A stretch of DNA of 40,569 nucleotides from Candidatus Heimdallarchaeota archaeon B3_Heim (GCA_003144275.1 NJBF01000036.1:1-40569); one strand, 5' to 3'; positions 16,454-24,783 are shown, counted from the stretch's first letter. Notes: generated from the sequence alone by a model not told the origin. Numbers and translations: made by a program.

Positions 16454-16924
16454 ATGCCAAAAAAGAAAAGGGGAAGAAAGGCAGCAGTCCCAAAAAAAAC
16501 AACTGCTGAAAAAACAGTAAAGACGATGCCATTATCAAAGATTTATGATTCAACTTCCATCTACACAACCCATCCCATTAGGAATTACGAGATTTCAAAG
16601 AAGTTTTATGAAGATATTTTAGAGTTACCAGTTAATCTGGAAATTCCTATGGCGGGATGGTACGAATTCCAATTACCTGTAAAAGGCGCAATGTTAGGTT
16701 TAAGTCAATATCGGGAAGAATCGGGTGAATTCAAACCTGCGAACTCGTTGAATATATCTATTTCTGATGTAGAAAAGGCCAAAGCCTCACTTGAATCAAA
16801 AGGAGTATCAACTTCTGATATTATTGACTATCCTGGTATGGTTTCAATGATTTCCTTCGAAGACCCTGATAAGAATAACATCTTTCTTATTGGTCCTCCC
16901 AGAGTAAAGAACAGTGAGAAATAA
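16454..16924 (+). CDS. VOC/glyoxalase-fold protein with basic N-terminal tail
   Basis: A single vicinal-oxygen-chelate module of about 120 residues (35-150). It has the paired beta-alpha-beta-beta-beta pattern: HPIRNYEISKKFYEDILELP, AGWYEFQLP, and FEDPDKNNIFLIG at the end. These proteins bind metals or hydrophobic ligands, often as dimers; catalysis cannot be inferred. Unusual is the first 25 residues: MPKKKRGRKAAVPKKTTAEK is strongly basic and contains an AT-hook-like KRGRK, so nucleic-acid contact is possible. ATG 16454 has no ribosome binding site; a weak AT-rich box (TATGAATAAT) near 16425-16434 would fit a leaderless transcript. It stands alone between the gene-poor region and nadA. Confidence 0.82.
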   Translation: MPKKKRGRKAAVPKKTTAEKTVKTMPLSKIYDSTSIYTTHPIRNYEISKKFYEDILELPVNLEIPMAGWYEFQLPVKGAMLGLSQYREESGEFKPANSLNISISDVEKAKASLESKGVSTSDIIDYPGMVSMISFEDPDKNNIFLIGPPRVKNSEK

Positions 16925-17041
16925 ACATTCTCATTTCTCCTTCTGAATAAATTGTTCCATTCATGGATATTCCCCCGAGTCTACCTGAATATCTATATTT
17001 ATGAAATCTCTCAAAAAATGAATACTCAGAGGTAATTCGTT

Positions 17042-18076
17042 GTGAATCTATCAGTTTCAGGTCATTCACCTTCAAAAACGGATCTAGAGTTGGAAATTGA
17101 ACGTCTGTACGAGAAGATGAAAATATTACACTGGACAAAAGAGGATTGCGAGTTAATAGCGCCTCTTACTTGGGAAATTAATCATTTGAAGAAAGAGAAA
17201 GATGCTGTAATACTAGCTCATTCTTACCAGCTGCCTCAGATCATTTTTGGGGTGGCCGACTATGTGGGTGATAGTTACAGCCTCAGTCGTCAAGCTATGG
17301 ATGTTCAAGCAGACACCATCGTATTTTGCGGAGTGGAATTTATGGCAGAGACAGCTAAAATTCTTAATCCCGAGAAAAGAGTCTTACTACCGTCACTAAA
17401 AGCTGGATGTTCTTTAGCAGAAGGGATTTCAGTTGAAGATGTTAAGAATCTTCGAAACGAATATCCAGGGGTTCCCATTGCCTGCTATGTTAATACTTCC
17501 GCAGCAGTAAAAGCTGAATGTGATGTCTGTGTTACGAGCTCGAATGCGATTGAGATCATCAAAAAATTAGATTCTGATAAGGTCATTTTTGTGCCTGATA
17601 GACATATGATGAAAAACCTAGGACCATTAACAGGTAAAGATATCATCGGATGGGACGCTGAATGTATTGTACACGATCAATTTACTGGAGAACAGGTTCA
17701 ACAACTACGTTCAGAAAATGCTGGGATTAAAATTCTGGCTCACACTGAATGCGATCCTTCAGTTGTCCTTGAAGCTGACTACGTGGGTGGTACTAGTGGT
17801 ATGATTAAGTATGTCAGAACTTCAAATGAGGATAGCTACGCTTTAATCACAGAATGTGGATTATCCGATCGATTGAAGGTAGAATTCCCGAATAAAACAA
17901 TTTTAGGAAGCTGTGTGCTGTGTCCATATATGAAAGCGATAAATTTAGAGAATACGTTAGAAGTTCTTCGTTCTCCCCAACCTGAACAGATAATCGAAAT
18001 TCCTCTTGATATCGCATCACGCGCAAAAGCTTCTCTCAAAAAAATGTTTGAAATGACTTCAAGTCCTAGAAGTTAA
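17042..18076 (+). CDS. nadA: Quinolinate synthase NadA
   Basis: Condenses iminoaspartate with dihydroxyacetone phosphate to quinolinate in NAD biosynthesis, using an oxygen-sensitive 4Fe-4S cluster. At 344 residues it is normal length. The three pseudo-repeated domains are visible with AHSYQ and YVGDSYSLSR early, FCGVEFMAETAKIL, and the cluster cysteines in AGCSLAEG, AHTECDPSV and CVLCPYM. The start is GTG 17042 with AGAGGT 7 bases upstream. No nadB or nadC lies beside it, so the rest of the pathway must be elsewhere. Confidence 0.95.
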   Translation: MNLSVSGHSPSKTDLELEIERLYEKMKILHWTKEDCELIAPLTWEINHLKKEKDAVILAHSYQLPQIIFGVADYVGDSYSLSRQAMDVQADTIVFCGVEFMAETAKILNPEKRVLLPSLKAGCSLAEGISVEDVKNLRNEYPGVPIACYVNTSAAVKAECDVCVTSSNAIEIIKKLDSDKVIFVPDRHMMKNLGPLTGKDIIGWDAECIVHDQFTGEQVQQLRSENAGIKILAHTECDPSVVLEADYVGGTSGMIKYVRTSNEDSYALITECGLSDRLKVEFPNKTILGSCVLCPYMKAINLENTLEVLRSPQPEQIIEIPLDIASRAKASLKKMFEMTSSPRS

Positions 18077-18289
18077 GTAGGTAAAGACATTCCTTTTCAG
18101 GACTATTCTAACCTACAAATTAGTTTTAAGTGGGTATAACGGGAGGAATATCTCTACCGCTTATTAGAGCAAGCGAAAATCGGTTTTTATTTTCTCGATA
18201 CAAAAAAAGGAGGAAGAGGGTAGTTCTGGTTTTGATTTGCTTCATAAAGGCTAATAGCTAAGAAAATTAACTACAAGCTTAGATAATTT

Positions 18290-18745
18290 CTAAGAATCTA
18301 ATTCTGACTCAAGTATAGTTTTCAGATTATCTAGTTCTTTTTTCATTTGCTTATTCATTTGGCGTCGGAGTAAGGGCTTAAGAAGAATGAACGTGATTGA
18401 GGTGAGAATGTGATCAGAACCTGCATTAATATTATTAGTAATTGCAGTTTGGCCATCTACATCTTTTAGATCAAGCAAGTTTTCAAAAGGAAAGGGACCG
18501 TATGTAGATTTTACTCCAAATTGATATGGAGGGGAAAAATTAACAACTTCATATCCTATCTCATGGGTTTTTCCCGAATACATATAATTTCCCTCAAATA
18601 TCGATCCTATCCCCACAGATTCCTCTGAAATAAGTTTTGTTTCACTTGCACCATCTACCCAGCGGTCATTATTTTGAACATCAGTTATAAAAGAAAAAAC
18701 TTTTTCTATTGGTCTATTAATCATTATTGTTGCGGTTCCTTTCAT
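18290..18745 (-). CDS. SRPBCC (START-like) ligand-binding protein
   Basis: A 151-residue polyketide-cyclase/dehydrase-type SRPBCC protein. It begins with the characteristic GTATIMINRPIEKVFSFITD and then alternates beta strands round a long C-terminal helix (LKPLLRRQMNKQMKKELDNL). Such proteins bind hydrophobic small molecules. A frame-compatible GTG lies at 18754, but it forms part of AGGTGG, which is correctly spaced for ATG 18745, so I place the start there. It is monocistronic; no neighbour indicates its ligand. Confidence 0.82.
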   Translation of the reverse strand: MKGTATIMINRPIEKVFSFITDVQNNDRWVDGASETKLISEESVGIGSIFEGNYMYSGKTHEIGYEVVNFSPPYQFGVKSTYGPFPFENLLDLKDVDGQTAITNNINAGSDHILTSITFILLKPLLRRQMNKQMKKELDNLKTILESELDS

Positions 18746-18935
18746 GAATACCACCTAATAAGTAAATTTGATCTTTATCATCCAATAGACAGTTTCTTAC
18801 AAAACTAATTTCAGTCTAGTCTTACGTTTATCGTCACAAGACATATTCAAGGAATTTTTCAAAAAAACACTGAAAATATGGAGTGAAAGGCCATTCTTCA
18901 CCCGAATATCTTTATTTTTTCAATCTTAATCGAGA

Positions 18936-19847
18936 TCATCTTTTGGTTGTTTTTTTATACAAATCGGCTAGTTCATCTATATCAAATTCTTCTAGAACTT
19001 CCTTCTGTTCACTTAGAGAACCAGTTTCATCCTTATCTAAAATGGCTCGTAATTTTTCATATTTGGTGCCTTTAATCAGATCTGGGTTTCGTAATTTTTC
19101 TCGTCCTTTGTCAGTAATTTTCCAGACTTGCTTAAAATCATCATATTCCAACTCACCTTTCGAACGTAATTTGCGAAGTAAACCCAAAATTTTATCCCGA
19201 TTGTATTCTACTTGGCCTGTGCGTGATATTATCTCAAGTTGACCTAAAATTGCTAATAATGGTAAGCCTAATTTCTTTTCTACAAGTATATCGAAGATAT
19301 ATATAGAAAGAAGCCTTGAAACACGGTCTTCAAGAGGAAATTTATCTCCTGTCAAGCATTCCTGAATCCACGTGAGTACTTGTTCGAAAGATTTGGGAAT
19401 TTTCCCTGTAGTGGAGAAAACACGATGTGGGAGATCATATCTATTTAACAGATCTAATTGATCAATAATCACTGAAGGATGAGTTCTTGCGATATCTACT
19501 TTGTTAAAAACAATAGCTAAAGGCTTACCTAACATCAGAGGATCGTTTAAAATTCTAAGGAATTCTCTCCGGACTTCAGGAAAACTTCCTTCTTCACTAC
19601 CATCAATAACAAATATACTCGCATCTACATGCTCCAAATATTCCTCAACGAACCTCCGTACCTCTTTTCTACCCCCAACCTCGATTATAGTAAAATTGGT
19701 TTTCCCATTGAGTATGATATCATAAGATTGATGAGCTGTTGATGGTATTCCTGGTTTAAACTCACTTTTTTGATAGGAATTTATGAGAGTAGATTTTCCG
19801 CTCCTTTCTAGCCCATATAAAAGTACCTGAATTGTATTCTTCAACAC
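18936..19847 (-). CDS. Arf-type small GTPase with winged-helix C-terminus
   Basis: Residues 1-170 form a Ras-superfamily GTPase closest to the Arf/Sar group by its G3 box. Motifs are G1 GLERSGKST (12-20), switch-I Thr in PSTAHQS, G3 EVGGRKE (56-62), G4 NKVD (115-118) and G5 FSTTGK (144-149). The residue that is the catalytic Gln in Arf (DVGGQ) is Arg here, so intrinsic hydrolysis may be slow or differently assisted. Residues 175-260 look like a winged helix (LPLLAILGQLE, ILGLLRKLRSKGELEYDD, VWKITDKGREKL), followed by a charged tail. There is no lipidation motif. GTG 19847 or the next codon TTG is the start. It is 15 bases after the TIGR04076 gene on the same strand and likely co-transcribed. 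Confidence 0.88.
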   Translation of the reverse strand: MLKNTIQVLLYGLERSGKSTLINSYQKSEFKPGIPSTAHQSYDIILNGKTNFTIIEVGGRKEVRRFVEEYLEHVDASIFVIDGSEEGSFPEVRREFLRILNDPLMLGKPLAIVFNKVDIARTHPSVIIDQLDLLNRYDLPHRVFSTTGKIPKSFEQVLTWIQECLTGDKFPLEDRVSRLLSIYIFDILVEKKLGLPLLAILGQLEIISRTGQVEYNRDKILGLLRKLRSKGELEYDDFKQVWKITDKGREKLRNPDLIKGTKYEKLRAILDKDETGSLSEQKEVLEEFDIDELADLYKKTTKR

Positions 19848-19862
19848 TGTTCACTTATCATC

Positions 19863-20177
19863 TCATTCTATTCGTTCAATTTTAAAATATACTGGTCGAA
19901 ACCAATCGGTACAACCAACGATGTTACTATTTTCATCCACCATATGAGGAATATTTCCTCCATAAGCAAGCGTTAAAAGATCATGTCTTAAATCTGCCCA
20001 CGCCCATTCGCAAAAACCCTCTGGAGGTTTATATCGACTCTCTTTCGTAACTTTAAACTCTTGTCCATCCTTAAACCGTTCACAGGGTCTTATGTCATGA
20101 TATTTGTCCTTTACATACTCCTTTATTATATCACTATTAACAGTTCTTTTAATTACAGTTATTTTACAGTCATACAC
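19863..20177 (-). CDS. TIGR04076-family small protein
   Basis: A 104-residue protein with the conserved layout of TIGR04076: an early CKITV, then a Cys in RPCERF, PPEGFCEWAWADLRHDL, a Gly-Gly turn, and CTDWFRPVYFKIERI at the end. Four cysteines are conserved positions. Function is unknown; metal binding is plausible. The start is GTG 20177 with GGTGA 7 bases upstream. It leads a two-gene unit with the small GTPase, which may or may not mean a shared role. Confidence 0.82.
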   Translation of the reverse strand: MYDCKITVIKRTVNSDIIKEYVKDKYHDIRPCERFKDGQEFKVTKESRYKPPEGFCEWAWADLRHDLLTLAYGGNIPHMVDENSNIVGCTDWFRPVYFKIERIE

Positions 20178-20340
20178 GCTCTTTTCACCAATAACAAATG
20201 AAAGTTTGTTTATACATTTAAAGAAGAATTTTGAAATAACAACTAGGTCAATCGTAAATAGCTCTTATAAAATCTACTCGATATAATCTCTATCGAGGAA
20301 AGTCAATAAACATTCTAAGAAGTAACTTGAGGAAATAAAA

Positions 20341-20733
20341 ATGAGCATTATTACATTAATTTCTGCATTTATAGCGATTCTAATCTTTATAGGCCTTAGT
20401 ATTTTTCAATTCTTACTTGTTCTAGGAAAACCATATGGAAAAGCAGCCTATGGAGGGAAATATGAGGTTCTACCAAACAATATGAGAATTTTAAGCGGAT
20501 TAGCTACCATCATATTCGTGATTGCATCATTTTTCGTAGCCGTTCGGGCTGAAATTCTTCTTAATTTTCCCTTTCCTGATTTAGCAAATTTTGGCGTATG
20601 GGTATTTGCATTTTATTTAGCTCTCAACACTGTAGCGAATTTCTTGTCTCAGAGTAAAATAGAAAAGCAAATTATGACTCCAATATCTTTGACAGCATGT
20701 ATCTGTCTTTTCTTAGTTGCTTTTAATCTCTGA
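20341..20733 (+). CDS. Four-helix membrane protein, function unknown
   Basis: A 130-residue integral membrane protein with helices at about 5-27, 50-70, 82-104 and 112-129. A short conserved-looking loop GKAAYGGKYEVLPNNMR (about 33-49) lies between the first two; a Gly-rich loop of this type recurs in small membrane proteins of bacteria and archaea that have no assigned role. GAGGA about 6 bases before ATG 20341 supports the start. It stands alone, divergent from the TIGR04076/GTPase unit. Confidence 0.78.
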   Translation: MSIITLISAFIAILIFIGLSIFQFLLVLGKPYGKAAYGGKYEVLPNNMRILSGLATIIFVIASFFVAVRAEILLNFPFPDLANFGVWVFAFYLALNTVANFLSQSKIEKQIMTPISLTACICLFLVAFNL

Positions 20734-20912
20734 AAATCTGTAAACGGAATTGTGAAGAAGAATAGCCAGATTTATCAGACTTAAAAACTGATGAACGCTC
20801 AGAATTAATTGGGAGTAATTAACCGTCAGAAATACATAGAATCTATTTTCGTCGGTAAAGGAGAGTTAATCTAATGAAGACCACTTATCTTCTGGTTTAT
20901 TTATTCTATGAG

Positions 20913-21455
20913 CTAAGAATGGATTGTTGAAAGCTTAAGAAGAAGTTCATCCGCACTTGTTAATTTTGCAAAGTAACCATCGAGAATACTGTTGTGATGA
21001 TCAATTATCTGGGATGCTGAAAGATTTTTAGAAGACCATGTGCTGTGACAGTCTTTTACAAGCGTCACATTATATCCCAAACTAAATGCTCGTCTTATAG
21101 TCGTATCAATGCAATATTCTGTTTGAAGTCCAAGTACAATAACTTCTTTCGTGCTCATTGATTTTAATAATTTGTCTAAGTTTGTTTTATGGAAAGAATC
21201 AGGTGTAGTCTTCTGAAGAATGGATTCCTTCATTTGAGGTTTGATCTTTGGATGAATTTCCCACCCTTCAGATCCAGGTTCATCTGGATCATCTTTTCCA
21301 CCCATATTTTGAATGTAAATCACTTTACAATTTGCTTTTCTAGCTTCATACAGAATTTTTTTAGTATTTTCTAGTAAGAGGTCACCTTGAAATATTGGAG
21401 CTGATTCAACGAAGTTTCCAACCTGTAAATCAAGAATTAGCAACGCTATAGTCAT
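20913..21455 (-). CDS. Isochorismatase-family cysteine hydrolase
   Basis: A 180-residue hydrolase of the nicotinamidase/isochorismatase fold. The catalytic triad is complete: D9 in LLILDLQVGNF, K82 in ILQKTTPDSF and C115 in GLQTEYCIDTT; the cis-peptide position precedes the Cys. Substrates in the family include nicotinamide, isochorismate, N-carbamoylsarcosine and ureas; none is indicated here. A nicotinamidase role would sit well with nadA at 17042, but the metal-binding motif of nicotinamidases (DxHxxxH) is not seen, so I do not call it one. GGTG 5 bases before ATG 21455 supports the start. Confidence 0.87.
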   Translation of the reverse strand: MTIALLILDLQVGNFVESAPIFQGDLLLENTKKILYEARKANCKVIYIQNMGGKDDPDEPGSEGWEIHPKIKPQMKESILQKTTPDSFHKTNLDKLLKSMSTKEVIVLGLQTEYCIDTTIRRAFSLGYNVTLVKDCHSTWSSKNLSASQIIDHHNSILDGYFAKLTSADELLLKLSTIHS

Positions 21456-21545
21456 TATACACCATCTTTTCCTGAGGTCAATTAAATTGTATTTTACGAT
21501 TAGATAATAAGAAGTACTTTATTCTGGAGATTCATAGGTCGGTCT

Positions 21546-21962
21546 ATGGCGGAATTAAAAACTAAAAAAAATGATCAAAATGTTGAAGAATTCCTGAATT
21601 CTGTCACTGATCCAAAAAAACGTGCTGATTCTTTTGAAGTCTTAAAACTAATGAAAGATGTCACAAAGGAAGAGCCCTGTATGTGGGGAAATAGTATTGT
21701 TGGTTTTGGAGATTATCATTATAAATATAAGAGCGGTCGGGAAGGTGATTGGTTCTTGATTGGATTTTCACCTCGCAAGCAGTATCTCACACTGTATATC
21801 GTGGCAGGTTTTGATCATTATGAAGATTTATTGGCAAAACTCGGAAAATACAAAACAGGAAAATCTTGTTTGTATCTCAAAAGACTTTCTGATGTGAATA
21901 GTGATATTCTAAAAACGTTAGCCAGTGAATCAGTGAAGTTTGTGAAAAATCGAGCTGATTAA
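21546..21962 (+). CDS. DUF1801 protein
   Basis: A 138-residue protein of the DUF1801 (YdhG-like) family. It has the usual helical start (VEEFLNSVTDPKKRADSFEVL), the EEPCMWGNSIVGFGDYHYKY strand pair, FLIGFSPRKQYLTLYI, and GKSCLYLKRLSDVN. The family is widespread, occurs as single small proteins, and has no established activity. AGGT about 7 bases before ATG 21546 supports the start. It is divergent from the isochorismatase-type gene. Confidence 0.87.
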   Translation: MAELKTKKNDQNVEEFLNSVTDPKKRADSFEVLKLMKDVTKEEPCMWGNSIVGFGDYHYKYKSGREGDWFLIGFSPRKQYLTLYIVAGFDHYEDLLAKLGKYKTGKSCLYLKRLSDVNSDILKTLASESVKFVKNRAD

Positions 21963-22130
21963 AGTTTCCATTTGGTTTAAAAGCCTTAAAAGAGAAACCC
22001 TCTAAATTTACTCATTTTTGGTTGACTCATGATTGGCCAAATTCTTTACCCATTTGGACAATTAGCCATCGCATTATCAACTATAATATTACCGATATAG
22101 TAACAATTCCTCCCCTAAAATTAATCGATA

Positions 22131-22955
22131 CTAAAATGGCCGAGGGGGTAATTCATCCTTTATTCCCTCATAAAGCTGCGAATTGATTTTGTTTAACAAT
22201 GCCTCCAGGTAAGGTTTAATGTCATTATTGTAGAAAAATCGACACATCAATAGAAAATCTGTATTTTTCCCAATTCGCTTTATTATCCATCCCTCTCTAT
22301 CCATTTCTTCTGATTCATCAGTTTCAATCCTTATTGCCTCTAACCATAAGTCCTTTTCTGATGGAATAATTGGTATAAATGATTGAAATATTGCTCGTTC
22401 ATTTGGATCATTTGAACCAAAGTTCCTGATTATTCCTTCATCTAAATCGGCAATATACAGACTTAGGAACCGCATACCCATCATATTTTTTGCTTCAAAC
22501 CGATTAATTTCAGTAGTAATGTGTTTAGAGAGATGAGAGGGAAAATGTTGTGAAAATTGTATAATTTCTTTTATTCGGGTTTGTTCCGACAAAGGTATGA
22601 CATTTAGTCTTGAAAAATTGGAGTCTACAATTGATGAGAGAAAGACGTTCAAATTTCTATCGATAGCTTCGATTTTGGCTTTTGTATACCCCACATTATC
22701 AAAAATATCCTGTAATACAATATAGGCTATTGGTATAGTGTTTTCTTCTTTCGGATTGTACATTACTAATTGAAAATTAGCTAAATGAACACTACGTAAT
22801 TTACCTTCTCCTGCGAATTCTCTAGAGAAAGCAGTTAACGCACTCACCAAAGGCCAGAGGAGAGTAGGGTCCACTTTTAAATCAATATCATCATTCAAGA
22901 AAATTTCGTGTCCAATTCCAGTCTCAATGTTACAAATAGCAAAAAGATGAATCAT
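22131..22955 (-). CDS. Longin-like domain protein, probably tandem
   Basis: A 274-residue protein without a catalytic motif. Residues 1-115 follow a longin/roadblock pattern: a beta hairpin (HLFAICNIETGIGHEIFL), a helix (PLLSALTAFSREF-like, 35-50), three strands (KLRSVHLANFQLVMYN, IPIAYIVLQDI), then a helix (YTKAKIEAIDRNLNVFLSSI). Residues 155-265 repeat a similar order (RFLSLYIADLDEGIIRNFG, helix, WLEAIRIETDE, FLLMCRFFYNND, final helix). This suggests two longin-like units as in MON1/CCZ1/HPS1-type proteins. Such proteins act as scaffolds or exchange factors for small GTPases; the assignment is by pattern only. A small GTPase lies 3 kb away. Confidence 0.6.
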   Translation of the reverse strand: MIHLFAICNIETGIGHEIFLNDDIDLKVDPTLLWPLVSALTAFSREFAGEGKLRSVHLANFQLVMYNPKEENTIPIAYIVLQDIFDNVGYTKAKIEAIDRNLNVFLSSIVDSNFSRLNVIPLSEQTRIKEIIQFSQHFPSHLSKHITTEINRFEAKNMMGMRFLSLYIADLDEGIIRNFGSNDPNERAIFQSFIPIIPSEKDLWLEAIRIETDESEEMDREGWIIKRIGKNTDFLLMCRFFYNNDIKPYLEALLNKINSQLYEGIKDELPPRPF

Positions 22956-23048
22956 TTTAGATGTTCACAACCCACACCTCGCTCCTTAACTTCTGCTGTT
23001 TAAATTATTAGCCCAAATTTTTGTCATAATCAACAGCTTTATTAGTTT

Positions 23049-23087
23049 GATATAGAACATTCCTATATCGTATTATCTTATATCGTA
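23049..23087. promoter_or_regulatory. Operator-like repeats in the PNPOx/MarR promoter
   Basis: GATATAG-N7-CTATATC (23049-23069) is a perfect inverted repeat. TATATCGTA occurs twice, at 23064-23072 and 23079-23087, 15 bases apart. The TATATC portion lies 24-29 bases before ATG 23093, where the TATA box of a leaderless gene should be. A bound regulator would block TBP; the MarR protein of the same operon is the natural candidate. Confidence 0.5.
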
Positions 23088-23092
23088 CAAAT

Positions 23093-23572
23093 ATGAAAAA
23101 TCGATCCACGATGAATGAACAAGAAATGAAAGACTTTAGTATTAAATTAATGCGAGAAGCTAATGTTACGTGCTTCACAACTGTGGACGTAACTGGATAT
23201 CCTCATACGAGAGCAATATTCAATCTCAGAAATATAAAACAGTTCCCCACACTCGCTAAGATATTTGAAAATCAAAAGGAGGATCTTCTGATCTATATTT
23301 CCACAAATACATCATCTACCAAAGTGAAACATATCCGTACTAATACTGCGGTATCTCTCTGTTTTACAGACCCTGAAGATTTTAGAGGATTAACACTTGG
23401 TGGGGATATTGAAATTGTGACAGATGAGACGATAAAGAAGGAACTTTGGCTTGATTGGTGGGATAAGTATTACCCAAAAGGGATTGAAGATGAAGATTAT
23501 ACCATTCTCATGTTACAACCAAAAACCGTCGAGGTTTGGTATAAGGGTAAATTTAAATTTCAGTTTACGTGA
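23093..23572 (+). CDS. Pyridoxamine 5'-phosphate oxidase-like flavin protein
   Basis: A 159-residue split-barrel protein of the general-stress-protein-26/PNPOx-like group, which binds FMN, F420 or haem. The pattern is complete: VTCFTTVDVTGYPHTRAIFN, LLIYISTNTSSTKVKHIRTN, AVSLCFTDPEDFRGLTLGGD, and the C-terminal EVWYKGKFKFQF. The cofactor cannot be told. No ribosome binding site precedes ATG 23093, and the TATA-like repeat at the right distance suggests a leaderless transcript. The stop codon overlaps the start of the MarR gene by 4 bases (GTGA). Control by redox or small ligands through MarR is inferred. Confidence 0.85.
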   Translation: MKNRSTMNEQEMKDFSIKLMREANVTCFTTVDVTGYPHTRAIFNLRNIKQFPTLAKIFENQKEDLLIYISTNTSSTKVKHIRTNTAVSLCFTDPEDFRGLTLGGDIEIVTDETIKKELWLDWWDKYYPKGIEDEDYTILMLQPKTVEVWYKGKFKFQFT

Positions 23573-24036
23573 GTTTTATGAGTTCTATGAAAGAGCAAAG
23601 AGCAGCTGGTTACTTGATTGCAAAAATACATCAAAGAAGTGGACGTATCTTTGCGAAGAAGCTCAAAAAATACGATATTCATGACATTAATCCTGCTCAA
23701 GGAAGGATTCTATTTACTCTGTGGCAAAAGGATGGATTGTCCATTATAGAACTTTCTAAAGAAACAGGACTTAGTAAATCAACTTTAACTCCGATGTTGG
23801 ATCGTTTAGAAAAATCTGGACTCATTAAAAGAGTTCACTCTACAGAAGATAGAAGGAAGATTCTAGTCTTCATTACTGAGAAAAACAAAAGACTTCAATC
23901 AAATTATGTTTCAGTATCGAAAAAGATGACTGAAATTTTTTATAAGAATTTTACAAATGAAGAGAGAGATCAGTTTGAAATATATTTACGACGACTGCAT
24001 AACAATCTTCTAGAGGAAGAAACTCAGAAGTTATGA
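23569..24036 (+). CDS. MarR-family transcriptional regulator
   Basis: A 155-residue winged-helix regulator. It has a dimerisation helix at the N-terminus (AGYLIAKIHQRSGRIF), the recognition region LSIIELSKETGLSKSTLTPMLDRLEKSGLIKR (about 63-94) and the wing with STEDRRKILVFITEKN, followed by the C-terminal dimer helices. The wing Asp-Arg (EDRR) is the classic MarR signature. The GTG at 23569 overlaps the stop of the flavin-protein gene; ATG 23578 and 23587 are alternatives. Being coupled to that gene, and with repeats in the shared promoter, it probably represses its own operon. Confidence 0.88.
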   Translation: MSFMSSMKEQRAAGYLIAKIHQRSGRIFAKKLKKYDIHDINPAQGRILFTLWQKDGLSIIELSKETGLSKSTLTPMLDRLEKSGLIKRVHSTEDRRKILVFITEKNKRLQSNYVSVSKKMTEIFYKNFTNEERDQFEIYLRRLHNNLLEEETQKL

Positions 24037-24137
24037 GTCGCAGATCCACATTTGGCACAGTACCGCTCGTTAAATTCAATAATAGCTCCATAAGGCGAAC
24101 AAAATTGATCTTCCTCAAAGGAAAATGAACAGACAAT
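24024..24137 (-). CDS. Possible 37-residue zinc-ribbon peptide or gene remnant
   Basis: A minus-strand frame between stops codes for a small cysteine-rich peptide: CSFSFEEDQFCSPYGAIIEF then NERYCAKCGSATHNF. The YCAKCG knuckle plus two upstream Cys is what a zinc ribbon looks like. No ATG, GTG or TTG is in frame. The only candidate start is ATT at 24137, with AGGT about 11 bases upstream. It may be a genuine micro-protein with a rare start, or the 3' end of a decayed gene. It overlaps the end of the MarR gene by 13 bases. Confidence 0.35.
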   Translation of the reverse strand: MVCSFSFEEDQFCSPYGAIIEFNERYCAKCGSATHNF

Positions 24138-24165
24138 CGATCTAAATTACCTGGATAGTGAAAAT

Positions 24166-24726
24166 TTGATCTGGGCAAAATATCTTGATAGTAGGAATGA
24201 AATTAGGATTCTAGGTATAATTGAAGAACGATTACAGAGAAAAATTCCACTTCTTGATTCTCAAGTGAAATGGAATGATTTTGGAGTGTTTCTTCACAAC
24301 AAAGCCATTACTGGTTTCGGATTCTATTCTCAACAATTAAACGTTCTTCCAAACGAAATATGGGCCCTGAAGAACTTAGAAGTCCTTAATTTCGTGAATT
24401 GTGGATTGAATGAATTGTCCACAAAGATCGGATCTTTAATTTCATTAAAAGAACTCTATATTGGAGGAAATCAGCTTACAGTGATACCAAAATCAATTGA
24501 AACGTTAAATAATCTCCAGATTCTTTATATACTTGAAGATAACCTTTTTTCAATCCCTGAAGTAATTGGGAATCTCAGAAACTTGAACGAACTTGTTCTC
24601 TCCAGTAAATTTGTTAAAAAGCTTCCTCATTCAATAATTCAGTTAACCAGCAACACATGTAGTGTTTACTTAAATAACCAAGAAGTAATGATACCTGATT
24701 CGACTGATAAGAAAAGAAATCATTGA
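24166..24726 (+). CDS. Leucine-rich repeat protein
   Basis: A 186-residue protein with about five LRR units of 23 residues from residue 58: LNVLPNEIWALKNLEVLNF, LNELSTKIGSLISLKELYI, LTVIPKSIETLNNLQILYI, LFSIPEVIGNLRNLNELVL and a final degenerate one. These are of the short SDS22/bacterial type with L..LP..I..L..L..L. LRR proteins present a curved surface for protein binding. The N-terminal 55 residues are not repeated. There is no signal peptide, so it is cytosolic. The start is uncertain: TTG 24166 lacks a clear ribosome binding site. Confidence 0.8.
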   Translation: MIWAKYLDSRNEIRILGIIEERLQRKIPLLDSQVKWNDFGVFLHNKAITGFGFYSQQLNVLPNEIWALKNLEVLNFVNCGLNELSTKIGSLISLKELYIGGNQLTVIPKSIETLNNLQILYILEDNLFSIPEVIGNLRNLNELVLSSKFVKKLPHSIIQLTSNTCSVYLNNQEVMIPDSTDKKRNH

Positions 24727-24783
24727 ATCGATAAAAAGAGAAAGAACTTTTCAAAATAAGTGTATAAATAGGGTGAAATGTAG

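Noticed and set aside
20874..20930. 18-codon ORF after AAAGGAG, MKTTYLLVYLFYELRMDC
   Set aside because: The spacing is 10 bases, it overlaps the end of the isochorismatase-type gene, and nothing else supports it.
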